From a virus: 20,160 nucleotides of DNA. A program made the position numbers and the translations under genes. Shown one piece after another: positions 1 through 7,183 of the stretch. Under the pieces are notes generated by a model. It was not told the DNA's origin. It saw only the letters and a list, made by a program, of their open reading frames with translations, and did no database searches. Positions within the stretch are counted from its first letter, which is position 1, and every line of letters begins with the position of its first letter. The stretch lies in IMG/VR virus record IMGVR_UViG_3300020477_001931, positions 1 through 20,160 of that record. The stretch is one strand, 5' to 3'.

Positions 1-1725
1 TCGCACGGGTCGGTCCTGGACACCGTGCCAACCGCAGGCCGCAGCAATGGCCACGTCACCATGACTGCGGCCTTTGGCAGACTCGTCAGCCGTGTTGGCT
101 GAGCCGGCATGGATCAGGCTGCCGTTGCGGTACACGTACTGGCCACACTCCTCGAGGATGATGCTCGAGCGGATCACGCACTCTCCAACAGACATGGCAC
201 GCTGCATCTCGCCCAGGATGGCCTCGCCCTTGTCGGAGTTGTGGTAGCCCGGTTTCTGGGTCTTCTTGCGGAACCCAACCAGCTCGACGTTGCGGTAGAA
301 CAGGTTGGTGTAGCTGATGCGAATCAGCTCCTTCATGAAGGTCGCACCCAGGGGACCGTTGACCTCGGGCACGAGGTAGGCGTTGTTGAACCAGCGGCCG
401 GTGGCCACGGCCAGGCCCGCGAGCTGGTCAGGTCGCATGGTGTTTGAGATCCACTCGGCAACCTGCTCACCGGTCTGCACGTTGAAGATCACCATGGCCG
501 AGTTGCTCGAGAAGCTGCCCCCCGTACCGGCCGAGATGTCTATGCCAATGGCGTACATGTCCCCATCAGGCAACTGGCCATAGGCGTCAGGGTTCACCCA
601 CAACCGGAACGGCCCGTTGTCCTTTTGCGACCAGACAGCCTTGTAGGTCTCCGAGTCGTAACCCAGGACGCCACGCATGAACGGCTCGCGAATGGTCGTC
701 TGACGCAGGTGATCTATAAGAGTGCCGTCAAAGTAAGAGTAAGCAGCCCCGCCAAAACTGCGGTCCAGTTCCGCCGCAATACTCTGGGGGGTAGCGAGCG
801 GACGTTTGCACTCCCAGTCGTAGTACGGGCTTCGGGTCTTGCCGTCAGCCACGAACGGGTAGTCCTCGGGAAACTCATACTCCTCATCCAGTATCTGGAG
901 CTTGCCGTCTTTTGAGGTGTAGAGTCCTGTCCTTTTTTGTGGGTCATCTTTCCAGTCCAGAGTGATCTTATCCATGTTGGAATCATCATCATTGATGAGG
1001 TCGTAATAAGCGCCGGCGGGACCACGCTTTCGGGACGGCGTCGAAATGACAATACGGCACGGTGTCACGTGCTGCGTACTGTCATGAGCGGCGTAGTCCT
1101 CGCCGGCTTTGAACGAATGAAACTCGTCGAGAATGAAGAACAACTTGCGGCCACCACGACCCACATCCCCGACGGCCGAGTACCCGACAATGCTCGAGTT
1201 GTTGTCGAGATTGGTCAGGGAGTGGTTGCTGGTCTTACGCTCCCACCCGGTGGGGTTCAGCCAGGTGGGGACGTGATCCCTGACAAAGTCGAGCTTGGAC
1301 ATCAGGGAGTCAGGGTCGTCGGGGTTGTCCACGGCTGACTCGGTCCTGGAGACCAAACCTATCTGGCTCCACTCCTTGAACCGCCAGTACCAGTCCGCGA
1401 GATAGAGACACATCCACGTGGCCCCGGTGGCCCGGCTCTTGTGAATGCCAACGTCCCGAATGCCCACAGCTTCCTGCATCCGCAGGATGGCGTCGTCCTG
1501 GTACTCGTAGGTCAGGAAGGGGATGACCTTGGGTGCGTCACCGACGGCACGAGGCTCGAGCAGCCAACCGAACACGTTGATGTAGAACAGGATGTCCCTG
1601 CTGCACATCATCCACAGCTCGCTACGCTGCTCGAGGTCCTCGGTGCCAAGCTGGATCATCCACTTGCGGAACTCCAGGTTCTTGCAGCGGTCCTTGGGGA
1701 CCAGGCTGTAGTACTCGGTTGTCAC
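1..1725 (-). CDS. terL: Phage terminase large subunit (3' end outside window)
   Basis: This is the ATPase-nuclease motor that packages phage DNA into proheads. I translated 575 codons; the frame is open to the window edge, so the C-terminus is missing. A Walker A-like segment KSRATGATW lies at residues 96-104, Walker B LFFILDE at 195-201, and a coupling-type ISTPS motif at about 227-231. The nuclease domain has the expected acidic residues: D396 in AIGIDISAG, E454 in VPEVNG, and D557 in SHGDVAI. The start is GTG at 1725, overlapping the upstream stop as GTGA and preceded by AAGGAGGGG. It is the last visible gene of the leftward packaging operon. The GTG start probably explains why a simple ATG scan would miss it. 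Confidence 0.93.
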   Translation of the reverse strand, partial: MTTEYYSLVPKDRCKNLEFRKWMIQLGTEDLEQRSELWMMCSRDILFYINVFGWLLEPRAVGDAPKVIPFLTYEYQDDAILRMQEAVGIRDVGIHKSRATGATWMCLYLADWYWRFKEWSQIGLVSRTESAVDNPDDPDSLMSKLDFVRDHVPTWLNPTGWERKTSNHSLTNLDNNSSIVGYSAVGDVGRGGRKLFFILDEFHSFKAGEDYAAHDSTQHVTPCRIVISTPSRKRGPAGAYYDLINDDDSNMDKITLDWKDDPQKRTGLYTSKDGKLQILDEEYEFPEDYPFVADGKTRSPYYDWECKRPLATPQSIAAELDRSFGGAAYSYFDGTLIDHLRQTTIREPFMRGVLGYDSETYKAVWSQKDNGPFRLWVNPDAYGQLPDGDMYAIGIDISAGTGGSFSSNSAMVIFNVQTGEQVAEWISNTMRPDQLAGLAVATGRWFNNAYLVPEVNGPLGATFMKELIRISYTNLFYRNVELVGFRKKTQKPGYHNSDKGEAILGEMQRAMSVGECVIRSSIILEECGQYVYRNGSLIHAGSANTADESAKGRSHGDVAIAAACGWHGVQDRPVR

Positions 1726-2195
1726 TCCCCCTCCTTGAGAACCTCACGGCTCTTTCTGAGAGCGGAAGACATGTCAGCCAGCTCGGCCCTGTAACGGATC
1801 CCCGTGGCCTGTTCCTCGTCAACCAGCTTCTCCTGGACGTAGTCAAGGAAACGTGTGGCGGTGAAGACCAGTTTGCGGAGAAGGGCACGCGAGTCCTCGG
1901 GGTCTATCTGGCGAACAAACACCGGGGTCTGCTCACCGACATACGCCCCGACCGTATTGAACTCAAAATACTCCACGGCCTCCTCGTAGGTCATGCCGCC
2001 CTGCACGAGGACCGTGATGCAGCGGTCGTAGTCATAGACCGCTCGGGGTTCCATGCCGGCCGCGTGACCAATGAGGGCCTGGTCAAAACCGTCAGCCAGT
2101 AGTATCTCGTCCTCGCTCCCAAGCAGGCTCAGGAGCTTCTCCACCGTGGAACTGAAGGAGCTTGTCAACAATTGCGAGTTTTTCTCTGCCGTCAT
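1722..2195 (-). CDS. Conserved phage protein upstream of terL
   Basis: The 157-residue product has no assigned function. The central stretch, around ADGFDQALIGHA and continuing to MTYEEAVEYFEF and GAYVGEQTP, matches a pattern I know from many uncharacterised phage proteins, where it reads DGFD, then AVYD, then YEEAxEYFEFN, then GAYVGExTP. The C-terminal third is helical and charged. The ATG at 2195 has a moderate ribosome site (AGGTGATCAGGG) and overlaps the upstream gene by 104 bases. A later GTG would shorten the overlap but lacks a good ribosome site. The stop overlaps the GTG start of terL, which suggests translational coupling with packaging. Confidence 0.8.
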   Translation of the reverse strand: MTAEKNSQLLTSSFSSTVEKLLSLLGSEDEILLADGFDQALIGHAAGMEPRAVYDYDRCITVLVQGGMTYEEAVEYFEFNTVGAYVGEQTPVFVRQIDPEDSRALLRKLVFTATRFLDYVQEKLVDEEQATGIRYRAELADMSSALRKSREVLKEGE

Positions 2196-2823
2196 CCCTG
2201 ATCACCTTTTCCGTTTCGGCCTCCTTGCCACTCTTTGAAAAGAACCGTAAAGCCATTTCCATGAACTTGGCTCTTGCTTCACGCCCGTACTCGAGCATGA
2301 ACCACGCCCCACCACTCGGTGCGTCTTTGGCTTTGACACCTGTGTTTCCTATGTTCCTGTAAGCCCACTCGAAGTCGCCGGCAAAGGTGGCCTCCTCGGA
2401 GCGACGGGCCAGGGCCTCCAGCTCCTGCTCAGCCTTGCGGGCCGCATAGGACTCCCGCTCGGCCTTACGCTCTTTCTCGAGCTTGGCCATCTTGCGTTCC
2501 ATCTTCTTCTCGAGCTGCTCACCGTGTTTCTTCTTCCACTCTCGCTCCTGCTTGGTCTTACCCTTCTTGGACAGCACCTCGGGGATCTCGGGCTGGGGGT
2601 CCAGCAAGGGGGGGAAGTAACTCAATGCCTTGTAGAAAGCCTCGTCATCATCAAGGTGCTGCTTCTTCTTGTATTCACTCCGCAACTTGCAGAAGTCAGG
2701 CCACCGCTTCTCCTGGCGTAGACGCTTCATGGCGTCCTTCTTGGCCTCGAGGTAAGGCACCTCCTCGCCGGCCACCTTGTCCTTCACCATCTCGCGGTGC
2801 GCGAAGTCACTCAATTCACCCAT
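2092..2823 (-). CDS. Coiled-coil protein, positional small-terminase candidate
   Basis: The 243-residue product is very rich in Lys, Glu and Arg. A long predicted coiled coil covers about residues 80-150 and includes repeated KKxE and ERKAE patterns. The N-terminal 70 residues are compact and helical, and the C-terminal part contains GGAWFMLEYGREARAKF. I recognise no family. Its place two genes before terL, together with a charged helical architecture, makes a DNA-recognition (small terminase) or packaging-adaptor role possible, but this is inference from position only. Only three bases separate its start from the previous stop. It overlaps the next gene by 104 bases. Confidence 0.75.
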   Translation of the reverse strand: MGELSDFAHREMVKDKVAGEEVPYLEAKKDAMKRLRQEKRWPDFCKLRSEYKKKQHLDDDEAFYKALSYFPPLLDPQPEIPEVLSKKGKTKQEREWKKKHGEQLEKKMERKMAKLEKERKAERESYAARKAEQELEALARRSEEATFAGDFEWAYRNIGNTGVKAKDAPSGGAWFMLEYGREARAKFMEMALRFFSKSGKEAETEKVIRDDGREKLAIVDKLLQFHGGEAPEPAWERGRDTTG

Positions 2824-2826
2824 GTT

Positions 2827-3180
2827 TCAATACATCCCGCTTTCATCATTCAGCACCTCACCGGTCCAGCCAACCAGCATGGCACCCTCGGGAACTTCCT
2901 CGCCTTGCCCCACCACAACGCTCTTCTTGACCAGTGGATGATTCTTGAGATGACCAAATACCAGCTTGGCTTCTGCTTCCCCGTATTCCCCGAATACGGC
3001 ACTGACACAGTTAAGTATTCCAATAGCCAGATAATCATGGACTTGCAGGAAGCCCAAGTCTTTGAACTCCTCGGTGTGACACGTGGTGTTGCTACCACCA
3101 CGGGCATTGATCTCTATGGTCACCTTAAAATGACTAGTCTTGTCCGAATAGATTTCCTCAAGTTCACTCCTCGGCATCAA
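2827..3180 (-). CDS. Hypothetical protein in packaging operon
   Basis: The 117-residue acidic protein is of no family I can name. It has alternating strand-like segments (FKVTIEINA, AEAKLVFGHL, KSVVVGQGEE, AMLVGWTGEV), consistent with a small mixed alpha/beta fold. No signal peptide or membrane segment is visible. AAAGGGTGAGTTG precedes the ATG at 3180, giving a reasonable ribosome site. It lies between the HNH nuclease and the coiled-coil protein with very short gaps, so it is almost certainly co-transcribed with terL. Confidence 0.72.
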   Translation of the reverse strand: MMPRSELEEIYSDKTSHFKVTIEINARGGSNTTCHTEEFKDLGFLQVHDYLAIGILNCVSAVFGEYGEAEAKLVFGHLKNHPLVKKSVVVGQGEEVPEGAMLVGWTGEVLNDESGMY

Positions 3181-3189
3181 CTCACCCTT

Positions 3190-3477
3190 TCAACTATCAA
3201 CCTCTGACCAATAAGACGACCAGTAGCACCGGTGTTCCTCGGGATCTGTCCACCACTCACCATTCAGGTCAAGGTGACGACGGCGGTGACACTCGCGACA
3301 AAGCACTGCGTAGTCCTCGGCAACCTCGTGACCCACACGCCGGTAGCTGACGTGGTGACACTCCAATGCATGAGAGACAACACCACAGTCCTCGCAGCAA
3401 CCACCAGAACGCATGCGAGCCGAGTTCCTGGCTTCCTGCACCACTGCAGCTCTACCAGACAAGGTGCTAACCATCAT
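3190..3477 (-). CDS. HNH endonuclease
   Basis: This is a small HNH (beta-beta-alpha metal) nuclease of 95 residues. Two CxxC knuckles are visible, CCEDCG and CREC. The catalytic segment is ALECHHVSYRRVGHE, followed by AVLCRECHRRRH, which carries the last conserved His. HNH proteins encoded beside terL are often needed for head packaging in tailed phages, and the context here fits. The frame stays open upstream to a GTG at 3537, but that region codes for a separate overlapping zinc-ribbon peptide. I therefore choose the double ATG at 3477/3474, which overlaps that peptide's stop codon. AGCAGG lies just before it. Confidence 0.85.
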   Translation of the reverse strand: MMVSTLSGRAAVVQEARNSARMRSGGCCEDCGVVSHALECHHVSYRRVGHEVAEDYAVLCRECHRRRHLDLNGEWWTDPEEHRCYWSSYWSEVDS

Positions 3478-3550
3478 CCTGCTCACAATGAGGACATGTA
3501 TCCATAGAAGCACTGTAATAAGCACCACACTTGTCACACTTCTTGCACAT
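3467..3550 (-). CDS. 27-residue zinc-ribbon peptide
   Basis: This tiny frame codes for 27 residues that begin MCKKCDKCG and end CPHCEQDDG. They contain a CxxC pair and a CPHC pair, the two knuckles of a rubredoxin-like zinc ribbon. Its ATG shares a base with the TAA of the upstream membrane protein (TAATG). Its TAG lies within the first codons of the HNH gene. Both junctions have the coupled form used throughout this operon, which supports real translation. The role is unknown; it could bind the HNH protein or DNA. The alternative is chance, but two CxxC knuckles in 27 codons at exact junctions make that unlikely. Confidence 0.68.
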   Translation of the reverse strand: MCKKCDKCGAYYSASMDTCPHCEQDDG

Positions 3551-3855
3551 TACCAGTCCCACAACACAGTGCAGTAACTCGACAAAACACCAACCTGTAC
3601 ACCAACCAAAGCGCACATTCCCATCTCACTCCACCGACGACACCAATTCCACAATAACCCTGTTATCCCCAATGACAAAGATGTTCCAATTACCTTGATG
3701 CCAGCAAAAGCAGGTGCCCCATACTCAAACACCACAAAACGTGCTAATGGGTTCATCTCAAATAACCGCAAACTCTCCACATCATCCAAGCTGCGGTAAG
3801 TGTCATATCCACTCACCAAAGCAACAAAACACCACATCAATACAAACAACCTCAA
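3550..3855 (-). CDS. DUF5658-like small membrane protein
   Basis: The product of about 101 residues has at least three hydrophobic segments: the N-terminal LFVLMWCFVALVSG, a middle AGIKVIGTSLSLGITGLLW, and a C-terminal ALVGVQVGVLSSYCTVLW. Between them is a DTYRS and FEMNPLARF region. That DxxT/E-x-NP arrangement resembles the uncharacterised DUF5658 membrane family. I choose TTG at 3855 because GGGAGGAG lies five bases upstream and TTGA overlaps the stop of the DUF3310-like gene. A GTG at 3894 (longer) and an ATG at 3837 are alternatives. Its function in the packaging operon is unknown. Confidence 0.66.
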   Translation of the reverse strand: MRLFVLMWCFVALVSGYDTYRSLDDVESLRLFEMNPLARFVVFEYGAPAFAGIKVIGTSLSLGITGLLWNWCRRWSEMGMCALVGVQVGVLSSYCTVLWDW

Positions 3856-4061
3856 CCCCGCTCCTCCCGCTCTATCAAACGCTCCAGGTACCACTGAGCC
3901 TTACGCAAATCCTCAACCGGCTTGCCCTTGTGACGGTAACGGCTCAGGTACTTCAACACGTTCCCCTCAAAGTATCCCAACCCCAATCCCTCAATAGCCT
4001 GGACAGTCTCCAAGCTCCCAGAACGGTAGTGCTTAGGTCGGTTTACAGGGTCATTACTCAT
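3852..4061 (-). CDS. DUF3310-like phage protein
   Basis: The 69-residue product reads NRPKHYRSGSLETVQAIE, then NVLKYLSRYRHKG, then DLRKAQWYLERLI. This is the signature of the DUF3310 family: PxHY, then E.I.AI, then N..KYL.RY..K, then DL.KA.WYL. These proteins are common in phages, sometimes labelled nucleotide-kinase-like without biochemical proof. The ATG at 4061 follows ACAGGTAACT. An open frame extends upstream to 4442, but that part has none of the composition of a real gene and lies in the intergenic control region. This is the first gene of the leftward packaging operon. Confidence 0.9.
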   Translation of the reverse strand: MSNDPVNRPKHYRSGSLETVQAIEGLGLGYFEGNVLKYLSRYRHKGKPVEDLRKAQWYLERLIEREERG

Positions 4062-4239
4062 AGTTACCTGTCTTAACATCCGGATTTGGTGTGGTTTTGG
4101 TGGGGCTATATACGAAGGGGAGCCTGCGGCGGGCCGGGGGGTCGGTTCGGATCCTGAGCAACGGGGGGGGTGTTGCATTTTGCTACAAGAAATAGACGAG
4201 TTTCTGCGGGGTTGAGGGGGGGCAGACGGGGCCGTGCAA

Positions 4240-4306
4240 ACATGGCCTCTAGACGGTGGGATTCTCAGCCTCATCAGGCCGTCTGGTGCAGCCTGTGAGG
4301 CCATGT
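4240..4306. repeat. Nested inverted repeat (hairpin or cruciform)
   Basis: The outer arms ACATGGCCTC (4240-4249) and GAGGCCATGT (4297-4306) are perfect 10-base complements. Inside them AGACGG (4251-4256) and CCGTCT (4279-4284) form a second stem. No T run follows on either strand, so this is not a simple terminator. It lies about 180 bases upstream of the leftward operon's first gene, and could be a structured leader, an untranslated RNA, an operator or an origin element. Confidence 0.6.
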
Positions 4307-4561
4307 GATGAGTCAACTGGTGGTGCGTGTCGAGGTGGAATGGATACCCCACACAACCCCACAGCCAACCACACCACACACCCCCACCACAGCCCCTCCG
4401 AGCCTCCACACAGCACCTCAATCTGAGCACCTGACTGGCCATCTGAGAGACACGGTCGAGCAGCCTCCGACGCAGTCGGGGGATGTTGAGACCCCGCCCT
4501 TACCCGGCTGACCTGACTGAGCCACTGGCCCAGTCTTCAGGTCCTGATCCTCCACATTCTT

Positions 4562-4592
4562 CCGAGGCAGTGTCGGGGTCTGCCGACCTCGG
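4562..4592. repeat. Small nested hairpin in the control region
   Basis: CCGAG (4562-4566) can pair with CTCGG (4588-4592), and GTCGG with CCGAC stack inside it around a six-base loop. There is no T tract. The function is unknown. It is listed because it is one of several hairpins clustered in the non-coding control region. Confidence 0.4.
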
Positions 4593-4771
4593 TGTGACCG
4601 GTTTGGTCGTGCCTGATGTGGCCACCATTCTGGCCACCGCTTTGCCCCGCAGGGCGAGTGGTACGGGCACCGTTTAACCACGACCGGCCAGCGTCCCGGC
4701 TGACCGACTGCGGCCAGTGTACAGGCCCAATCTCAGCACCTGGAGGGAAAAATAATGCTGATCCAGAAAAA

Positions 4772-4795
4772 AACTTAACTCGTGATAATTAAGTT
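4772..4795. promoter_or_regulatory. AT-rich inverted repeat, candidate operator
   Basis: AACTTAA (4772-4778) and TTAAGTT (4789-4795) are perfect inverted arms around a ten-base centre. The stretch is much more AT-rich than its surroundings and lies about 140 bases upstream of the first gene of the rightward array. A dimeric repressor site or promoter-associated operator fits this form. No confident -35/-10 pair could be assigned. Confidence 0.4.
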
Positions 4796-4885
4796 ACTTA
4801 CGTTACAGTGAGACACAGTAATTCCAACAAAATGCTAACTTTACGCTGTACATCCTGACGACAGGACACTAGGGTCACTTTCACC

Positions 4886-4931
4886 GGGGGGCAAAGCCTG
4901 CCCCCCACAAACCCAGACGAGGAGTTGAGAC
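4886..4931 (+). promoter_or_regulatory. Leader hairpin plus start box of array gene 1
   Basis: GGGGGGCA (4886-4893) and TGCCCCCC (4899-4906) form a perfect eight-base stem with loop AAGCC. Fifteen bases later comes the box GGAGTTGAGAC (4921-4931), directly followed by the ATG at 4932. No U tract follows, so this is not an obvious terminator. It is the first copy of the hairpin-plus-box arrangement that precedes every gene in this array. Confidence 0.65.
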
Positions 4932-5297
4932 ATGCTGACAACCGAACCGACCACGCTGCGAAATGGGGCGACTGTGCTGGCCCGCCATCCGAGTAAATCA
5001 CTGGGCTGCGGAGACGTGGTCTTGTGCCAGAGTGGTGCCGAGTTTGTGACGTGGGTCTTGGATTCAGAAGGGCACGCACACTGGGGCCACTATCACCCGA
5101 CGCGGTCTTTCACCGACCAGCCCAACCCGGTCAAGGCAGCCCTACAGCGGGCCGTGGGTGATTTCCTCGACCGAATTGTGGAGCCGAGCAACAAAGAGCA
5201 AACAGCAGAAATCATGTTGCGACACCTCTACAAGCCTGTAGAAGTCGCGGACAAAATCATCTCCGAGATGAGGGATACTGACACAACCCAATCCTGA
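4932..5297 (+). CDS. Hypothetical array protein 1
   Basis: The 121-residue protein is unrecognised. The N-terminal half has strand-like segments (NGATVLARHP, GDVVLCQSG, FVTWVLDSEGHAHWGHY). The C-terminal half is helical (VKAALQRAVGDFLDRIV, and AEIMLRHLYKPVEVADKII). There is no signal peptide or membrane segment. The start is certain because ATG 4932 directly follows the array's GGAGTTGAGAC box. It is the first of seven plus-strand genes that share this box and probably one transcript. The order suggests accessory (host takeover or lysogeny) genes, but the sequence gives no function. Confidence 0.8.
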   Translation: MLTTEPTTLRNGATVLARHPSKSLGCGDVVLCQSGAEFVTWVLDSEGHAHWGHYHPTRSFTDQPNPVKAALQRAVGDFLDRIVEPSNKEQTAEIMLRHLYKPVEVADKIISEMRDTDTTQS

Positions 5298-5389
5298 GCC
5301 GAAACGCCCCACACGGGGCTTCGCGGGGATCCGGCCTACCCCGCCTGATGAGGCAGGCCATTCACTGACCCTGATGAGGAGTTGAGACC
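5298..5389 (+). repeat. Array intergenic element B (diverged copy)
   Basis: This spacer of 92 bases holds three possible stems: GCCCC/GGGGC (5306-5319, loop ACAC), GCGGGG/CCCCGC (5323-5344), and GCCTG/CAGGC just after it. It ends with GGAGTTGAGACC (5378-5389) before ATG 5390. The box is identical to other copies, but the hairpin part has no clear sequence identity with them. It is best seen as a distant member or a functional analogue. Confidence 0.55.
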
Positions 5390-5878
5390 ATGAGTGAGAA
5401 CCAGACACCACCAGAATTCACCAGCTTTGAAATAGGAGCGCGTGCAGAATTCATGCAGTCCGACGGCACACGCTATTTCCTTGATGCAAATGCAAATGAT
5501 CTGCGCAGGGAACCCATTGCGGAGTGGACTGAGGCCCGGGCAGACCTCTTGCTCACGACGCACCACACCATCTCGGGACTCACGGATGAGGGCGGGGTCT
5601 GTAGGCTGTTTGAGTTACAGACTGAAGCATACGCCCGTGAGGTTCTCGGGACGCTGTCTGTAGGGGACGACGGGGCGACAATCTTGATTGAGTCCTACGG
5701 CGAGCTTTTGGAGACCGCTGACGCACTCGGATGGGACTCTGAGTCGCAAGAACACGACTGCGGCTACAAGAGAGATGAGGAAGGCGAGTGGTCTGATTCG
5801 GCAGCCGACGCGCTCGAAGAGGCTGCGGAAGAGTACATCCAATCACGTGGATTGAAGGTTGTCTACGAGGAGGACTGA
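5390..5878 (+). CDS. Hypothetical acidic array protein 2
   Basis: The 162-residue protein is strongly acidic, especially in its C-terminal 60 residues (DSESQEHDCG, EEGEWSDSAADALEEAAEEY, then VVYEED at the end). No family is recognised. The high negative charge is seen in DNA-mimic proteins and other phage inhibitors of host nucleic-acid-binding enzymes, but charge alone does not establish that role. The start follows the array box GGAGTTGAGACC. No membrane segment or Cys cluster is visible. It lies in the probable polycistronic rightward array. Confidence 0.8.
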   Translation: MSENQTPPEFTSFEIGARAEFMQSDGTRYFLDANANDLRREPIAEWTEARADLLLTTHHTISGLTDEGGVCRLFELQTEAYAREVLGTLSVGDDGATILIESYGELLETADALGWDSESQEHDCGYKRDEEGEWSDSAADALEEAAEEYIQSRGLKVVYEED

Positions 5879-5971
5879 GGACCCCCAACCGCGCACACCT
5901 GGAATTGGGTGTGCCGGATTGGTGGCCCTTTTGAGGCTGATTTTTGAAACCCCGAGATAAGGAGTTGAGAC
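5879..5971 (+). repeat. Array intergenic element C, structured repeat
   Basis: The 93-base spacer shows the common plan. It starts with GGACCCCC (5879-5886) right after the stop. The inner stem is GCACACC (5893-5899) with GGTGTGC (5908-5914). An unpaired CGGATT follows, then the outer right arm GGTGGCCC (5921-5928), then an AT-rich tail and the box GGAGTTGAGAC (5961-5971) before ATG 5972. The inner stem sequence differs from those of the neighbouring copies while pairing is kept. Confidence 0.72.
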
Positions 5972-6322
5972 ATGGGACGGTTGGACCAGGTTATGGAAAG
6001 AGTGCGGAACTCTTTTGTTGGTGAGTGCAAAATTGAGGTCACAATTGCGGACACAAAGACAAACAGAGAGGGAGAGTTGGCCTATCAAGAGGGCCATTTT
6101 GCCTACCAGTTGCACAATTTTTTCCGAATGAGGCTGCGTCAGATTGTCGAGCCGCCAGAAGAGTGGTCGTCAAAAGATCTCTGCGAACTGCTGAGGGGAC
6201 TCGACGAGATAAAGACTCACCTGAGCGGGTACCGTCAGCGTGTGCAGGAACGGTATGACGAATTGCTACTCGAAGAGATCATTGAAAGCCGTGTGGAGGA
6301 GGCTTTGCGAGACGCCAACTAA
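5972..6322 (+). CDS. Hypothetical array protein 3
   Basis: The 116-residue protein is mostly helical and charged, and of unknown family. The N-terminus (MGRLDQVMERVRNSF) looks amphipathic. The C-terminal half (LRGLDEIKTHLSGYRQRV, then YDELLLEEIIESRVEEAL) suggests a short coiled coil. The last codons, GACGCCAACTAA, are identical to those of the next gene, so the downstream repeat extends back into the coding end. The start follows the box GGAGTTGAGAC. No catalytic motif is visible. Confidence 0.8.
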   Translation: MGRLDQVMERVRNSFVGECKIEVTIADTKTNREGELAYQEGHFAYQLHNFFRMRLRQIVEPPEEWSSKDLCELLRGLDEIKTHLSGYRQRVQERYDELLLEEIIESRVEEALRDAN

Positions 6323-6409
6323 GGACCGTCCCCCGCCGCTCCTGGCCCTCAGGAGCGTCGGATTGACGGCCCTTGGCCATTTACCCGAGACCTTGAAGGA
6401 GTTGAGACT
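6323..6409 (+). repeat. Array intergenic element D, 87-base structured repeat
   Basis: Outer arms GGACCGTC (6323-6330) and GACGGCCC (6365-6372) pair with one mismatch. They enclose the perfect inner stem GCTCCTG (6338-6344) / CAGGAGC (6350-6356) with loop GCCCT. CGGATT lies unpaired after the inner stem. The tail contains CCTTGGCCATTTACCCGAGA and the box GGAGTTGAGACT (6398-6409). Length (87) and layout equal those of elements E and F. Identity with E continues upstream into the last four codons of the preceding gene. Confidence 0.8.
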
Positions 6410-6766
6410 ATGAGTAAGAAACTGACGTGGAAGCGGACAAATGACGCCGGGCAAACCGAGTCCCACTGTGGCCGGTTCTGGTTTGTTTACACAGACCTCA
6501 GTGTATTTGAAATGTCTGAGCACAACCTTTGTTGCGACGACGCCGCTGATGGTTCCTCCCTCTTCATCCGACTGTGGCACGCAGACACCGGCGTGATTGT
6601 GGGCCACTACGCGACCAAGTCCGAGGCCAAGGCGGCAGCAGAGAAGCACCTCGCCGGGTTTGCTGAAGAGGTGCGGCAATTGCGTCACCGGGTCGTGGAC
6701 CTGGAGGACGCAGTCGAGGAACACGAGGAGGACTGGGAGTCCTTGACCGCCACAGACGCCAACTAA
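6410..6766 (+). CDS. Hypothetical array protein 4
   Basis: The 118-residue protein has a probable N-terminal alpha/beta part with three Cys residues (SHCGRFWFV, EHNLCCDDAADG). A segment DTGVIVGHYATKSEAKAAAE follows, and then a charged coiled coil (about residues 85-110: EEVRQLRHRVVDLEDAVEEH). No family is recognised. The start is set by the box GGAGTTGAGACT. The ending GACGCCAACTAA is shared with the previous gene and belongs to the repeat that follows both. The function is unknown. Confidence 0.8.
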   Translation: MSKKLTWKRTNDAGQTESHCGRFWFVYTDLSVFEMSEHNLCCDDAADGSSLFIRLWHADTGVIVGHYATKSEAKAAAEKHLAGFAEEVRQLRHRVVDLEDAVEEHEEDWESLTATDAN

Positions 6767-6853
6767 GGACCGCCCCCCGCCGCACCTGGTCCGCCGGGTG
6801 CGTCGGATTGGCGGCCCTTGGCCATTACCCGAGACTTTGAAGGAGTTGAGACC
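6767..6853 (+). repeat. Array intergenic element E, 87-base structured repeat
   Basis: It is nearly the same as element D. Outer arms GGACCGCC (6767-6774) and GGCGGCCC (6810-6817) carry a T-A to C-G paired change relative to D. The inner stem GCACCTGG (6782-6789) / CCGGGTGC (6794-6801) has one G-U pair and a different sequence from D. CGGATT is again unpaired, and GGAGTTGAGACC (6842-6853) precedes ATG 6854. Paired changes suggest selection on RNA or single-stranded DNA structure. Confidence 0.82.
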
Positions 6854-7183
6854 ATGACTTTTGCGACACCACACGACAACCACGGGGCTTTTGAAACAAA
6901 CCCCAAGCCAGCCGGACTAACATTCCCCGGCGACGAGCGAGCCTGTTGGACAACGCCCGGTCTCTACGTCACCCGGTTGCGTCTGCTGTCTGATCCGGGG
7001 TTTCCGGCATGGGACGTTAGCTATTGCTGGGGCGAGTTGGATGGTCGGCCAGTGCAGGTGATTCTGCCCTTCAGCCAGCTTCCCAAACGTGGAGTCACTC
7101 GGCGGATCATCTCATGGGCCAAGCACGACGGTGTCTACGCAAAAGCCTTGGGGATTCTGGACAACATTAGTTGCTGCTGTTGA
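6854..7183 (+). CDS. Hypothetical array protein 5
   Basis: The 109-residue protein is unrecognised. It is rich in strand-like segments (GLYVTRLRLLSD, WDVSYCWGELDGRPVQVILP) and ends with a Cys run (SCCC), which could bind a metal or be modified. The RGVTRRIISWAKHDGVYAKALG stretch is basic and helical. An upstream ATG at 6818 is in frame, but it lies inside the repeated spacer, so the start at 6854, immediately after GGAGTTGAGACC, is preferred. It is followed at once by another 87-base spacer. Confidence 0.78.
   Translation: MTFATPHDNHGAFETNPKPAGLTFPGDERACWTTPGLYVTRLRLLSDPGFPAWDVSYCWGELDGRPVQVILPFSQLPKRGVTRRIISWAKHDGVYAKALGILDNISCCC

Larger units (their letters stand above)
4062..4931. promoter_or_regulatory. 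870-base divergent control region without convincing genes
   Basis: No frame here has a ribosome site, family signature or plausible composition. The region separates the leftward packaging operon from the rightward array, so promoters for both probably lie inside. The left part (4120-4240) is very GC-rich with long G runs. The middle holds nested inverted repeats (4240-4306 and 4562-4592). The right part (4745-4860) is AT-rich with an inverted repeat, which would suit a rightward promoter or operator. On the minus strand TATATA near 4107-4112 could be a -10 box for the left operon, but no clear -35 accompanies it. A replication origin is possible but unsupported. Confidence 0.5.

Noticed and set aside
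3478-3537. N-terminal extension of the HNH protein starting at GTG 3537.
   Set aside because: The segment is hydrophobic without purpose, has no ribosome site, and the same bases encode the coupled zinc-ribbon peptide in another frame.
4485-4493. GTTGAGACC, part of the array start box, in the control region.
   Set aside because: It lacks the GGA part and is followed by CCGCCC rather than a start codon; probably chance.
4305-4681. Open frames on both strands in the control region (for example 4483-4677 plus and 4418-4681 minus).
   Set aside because: They are rich in Pro, Arg and Thr without domain, ribosome site or neighbour coupling; they reflect GC-rich sequence lacking stops.
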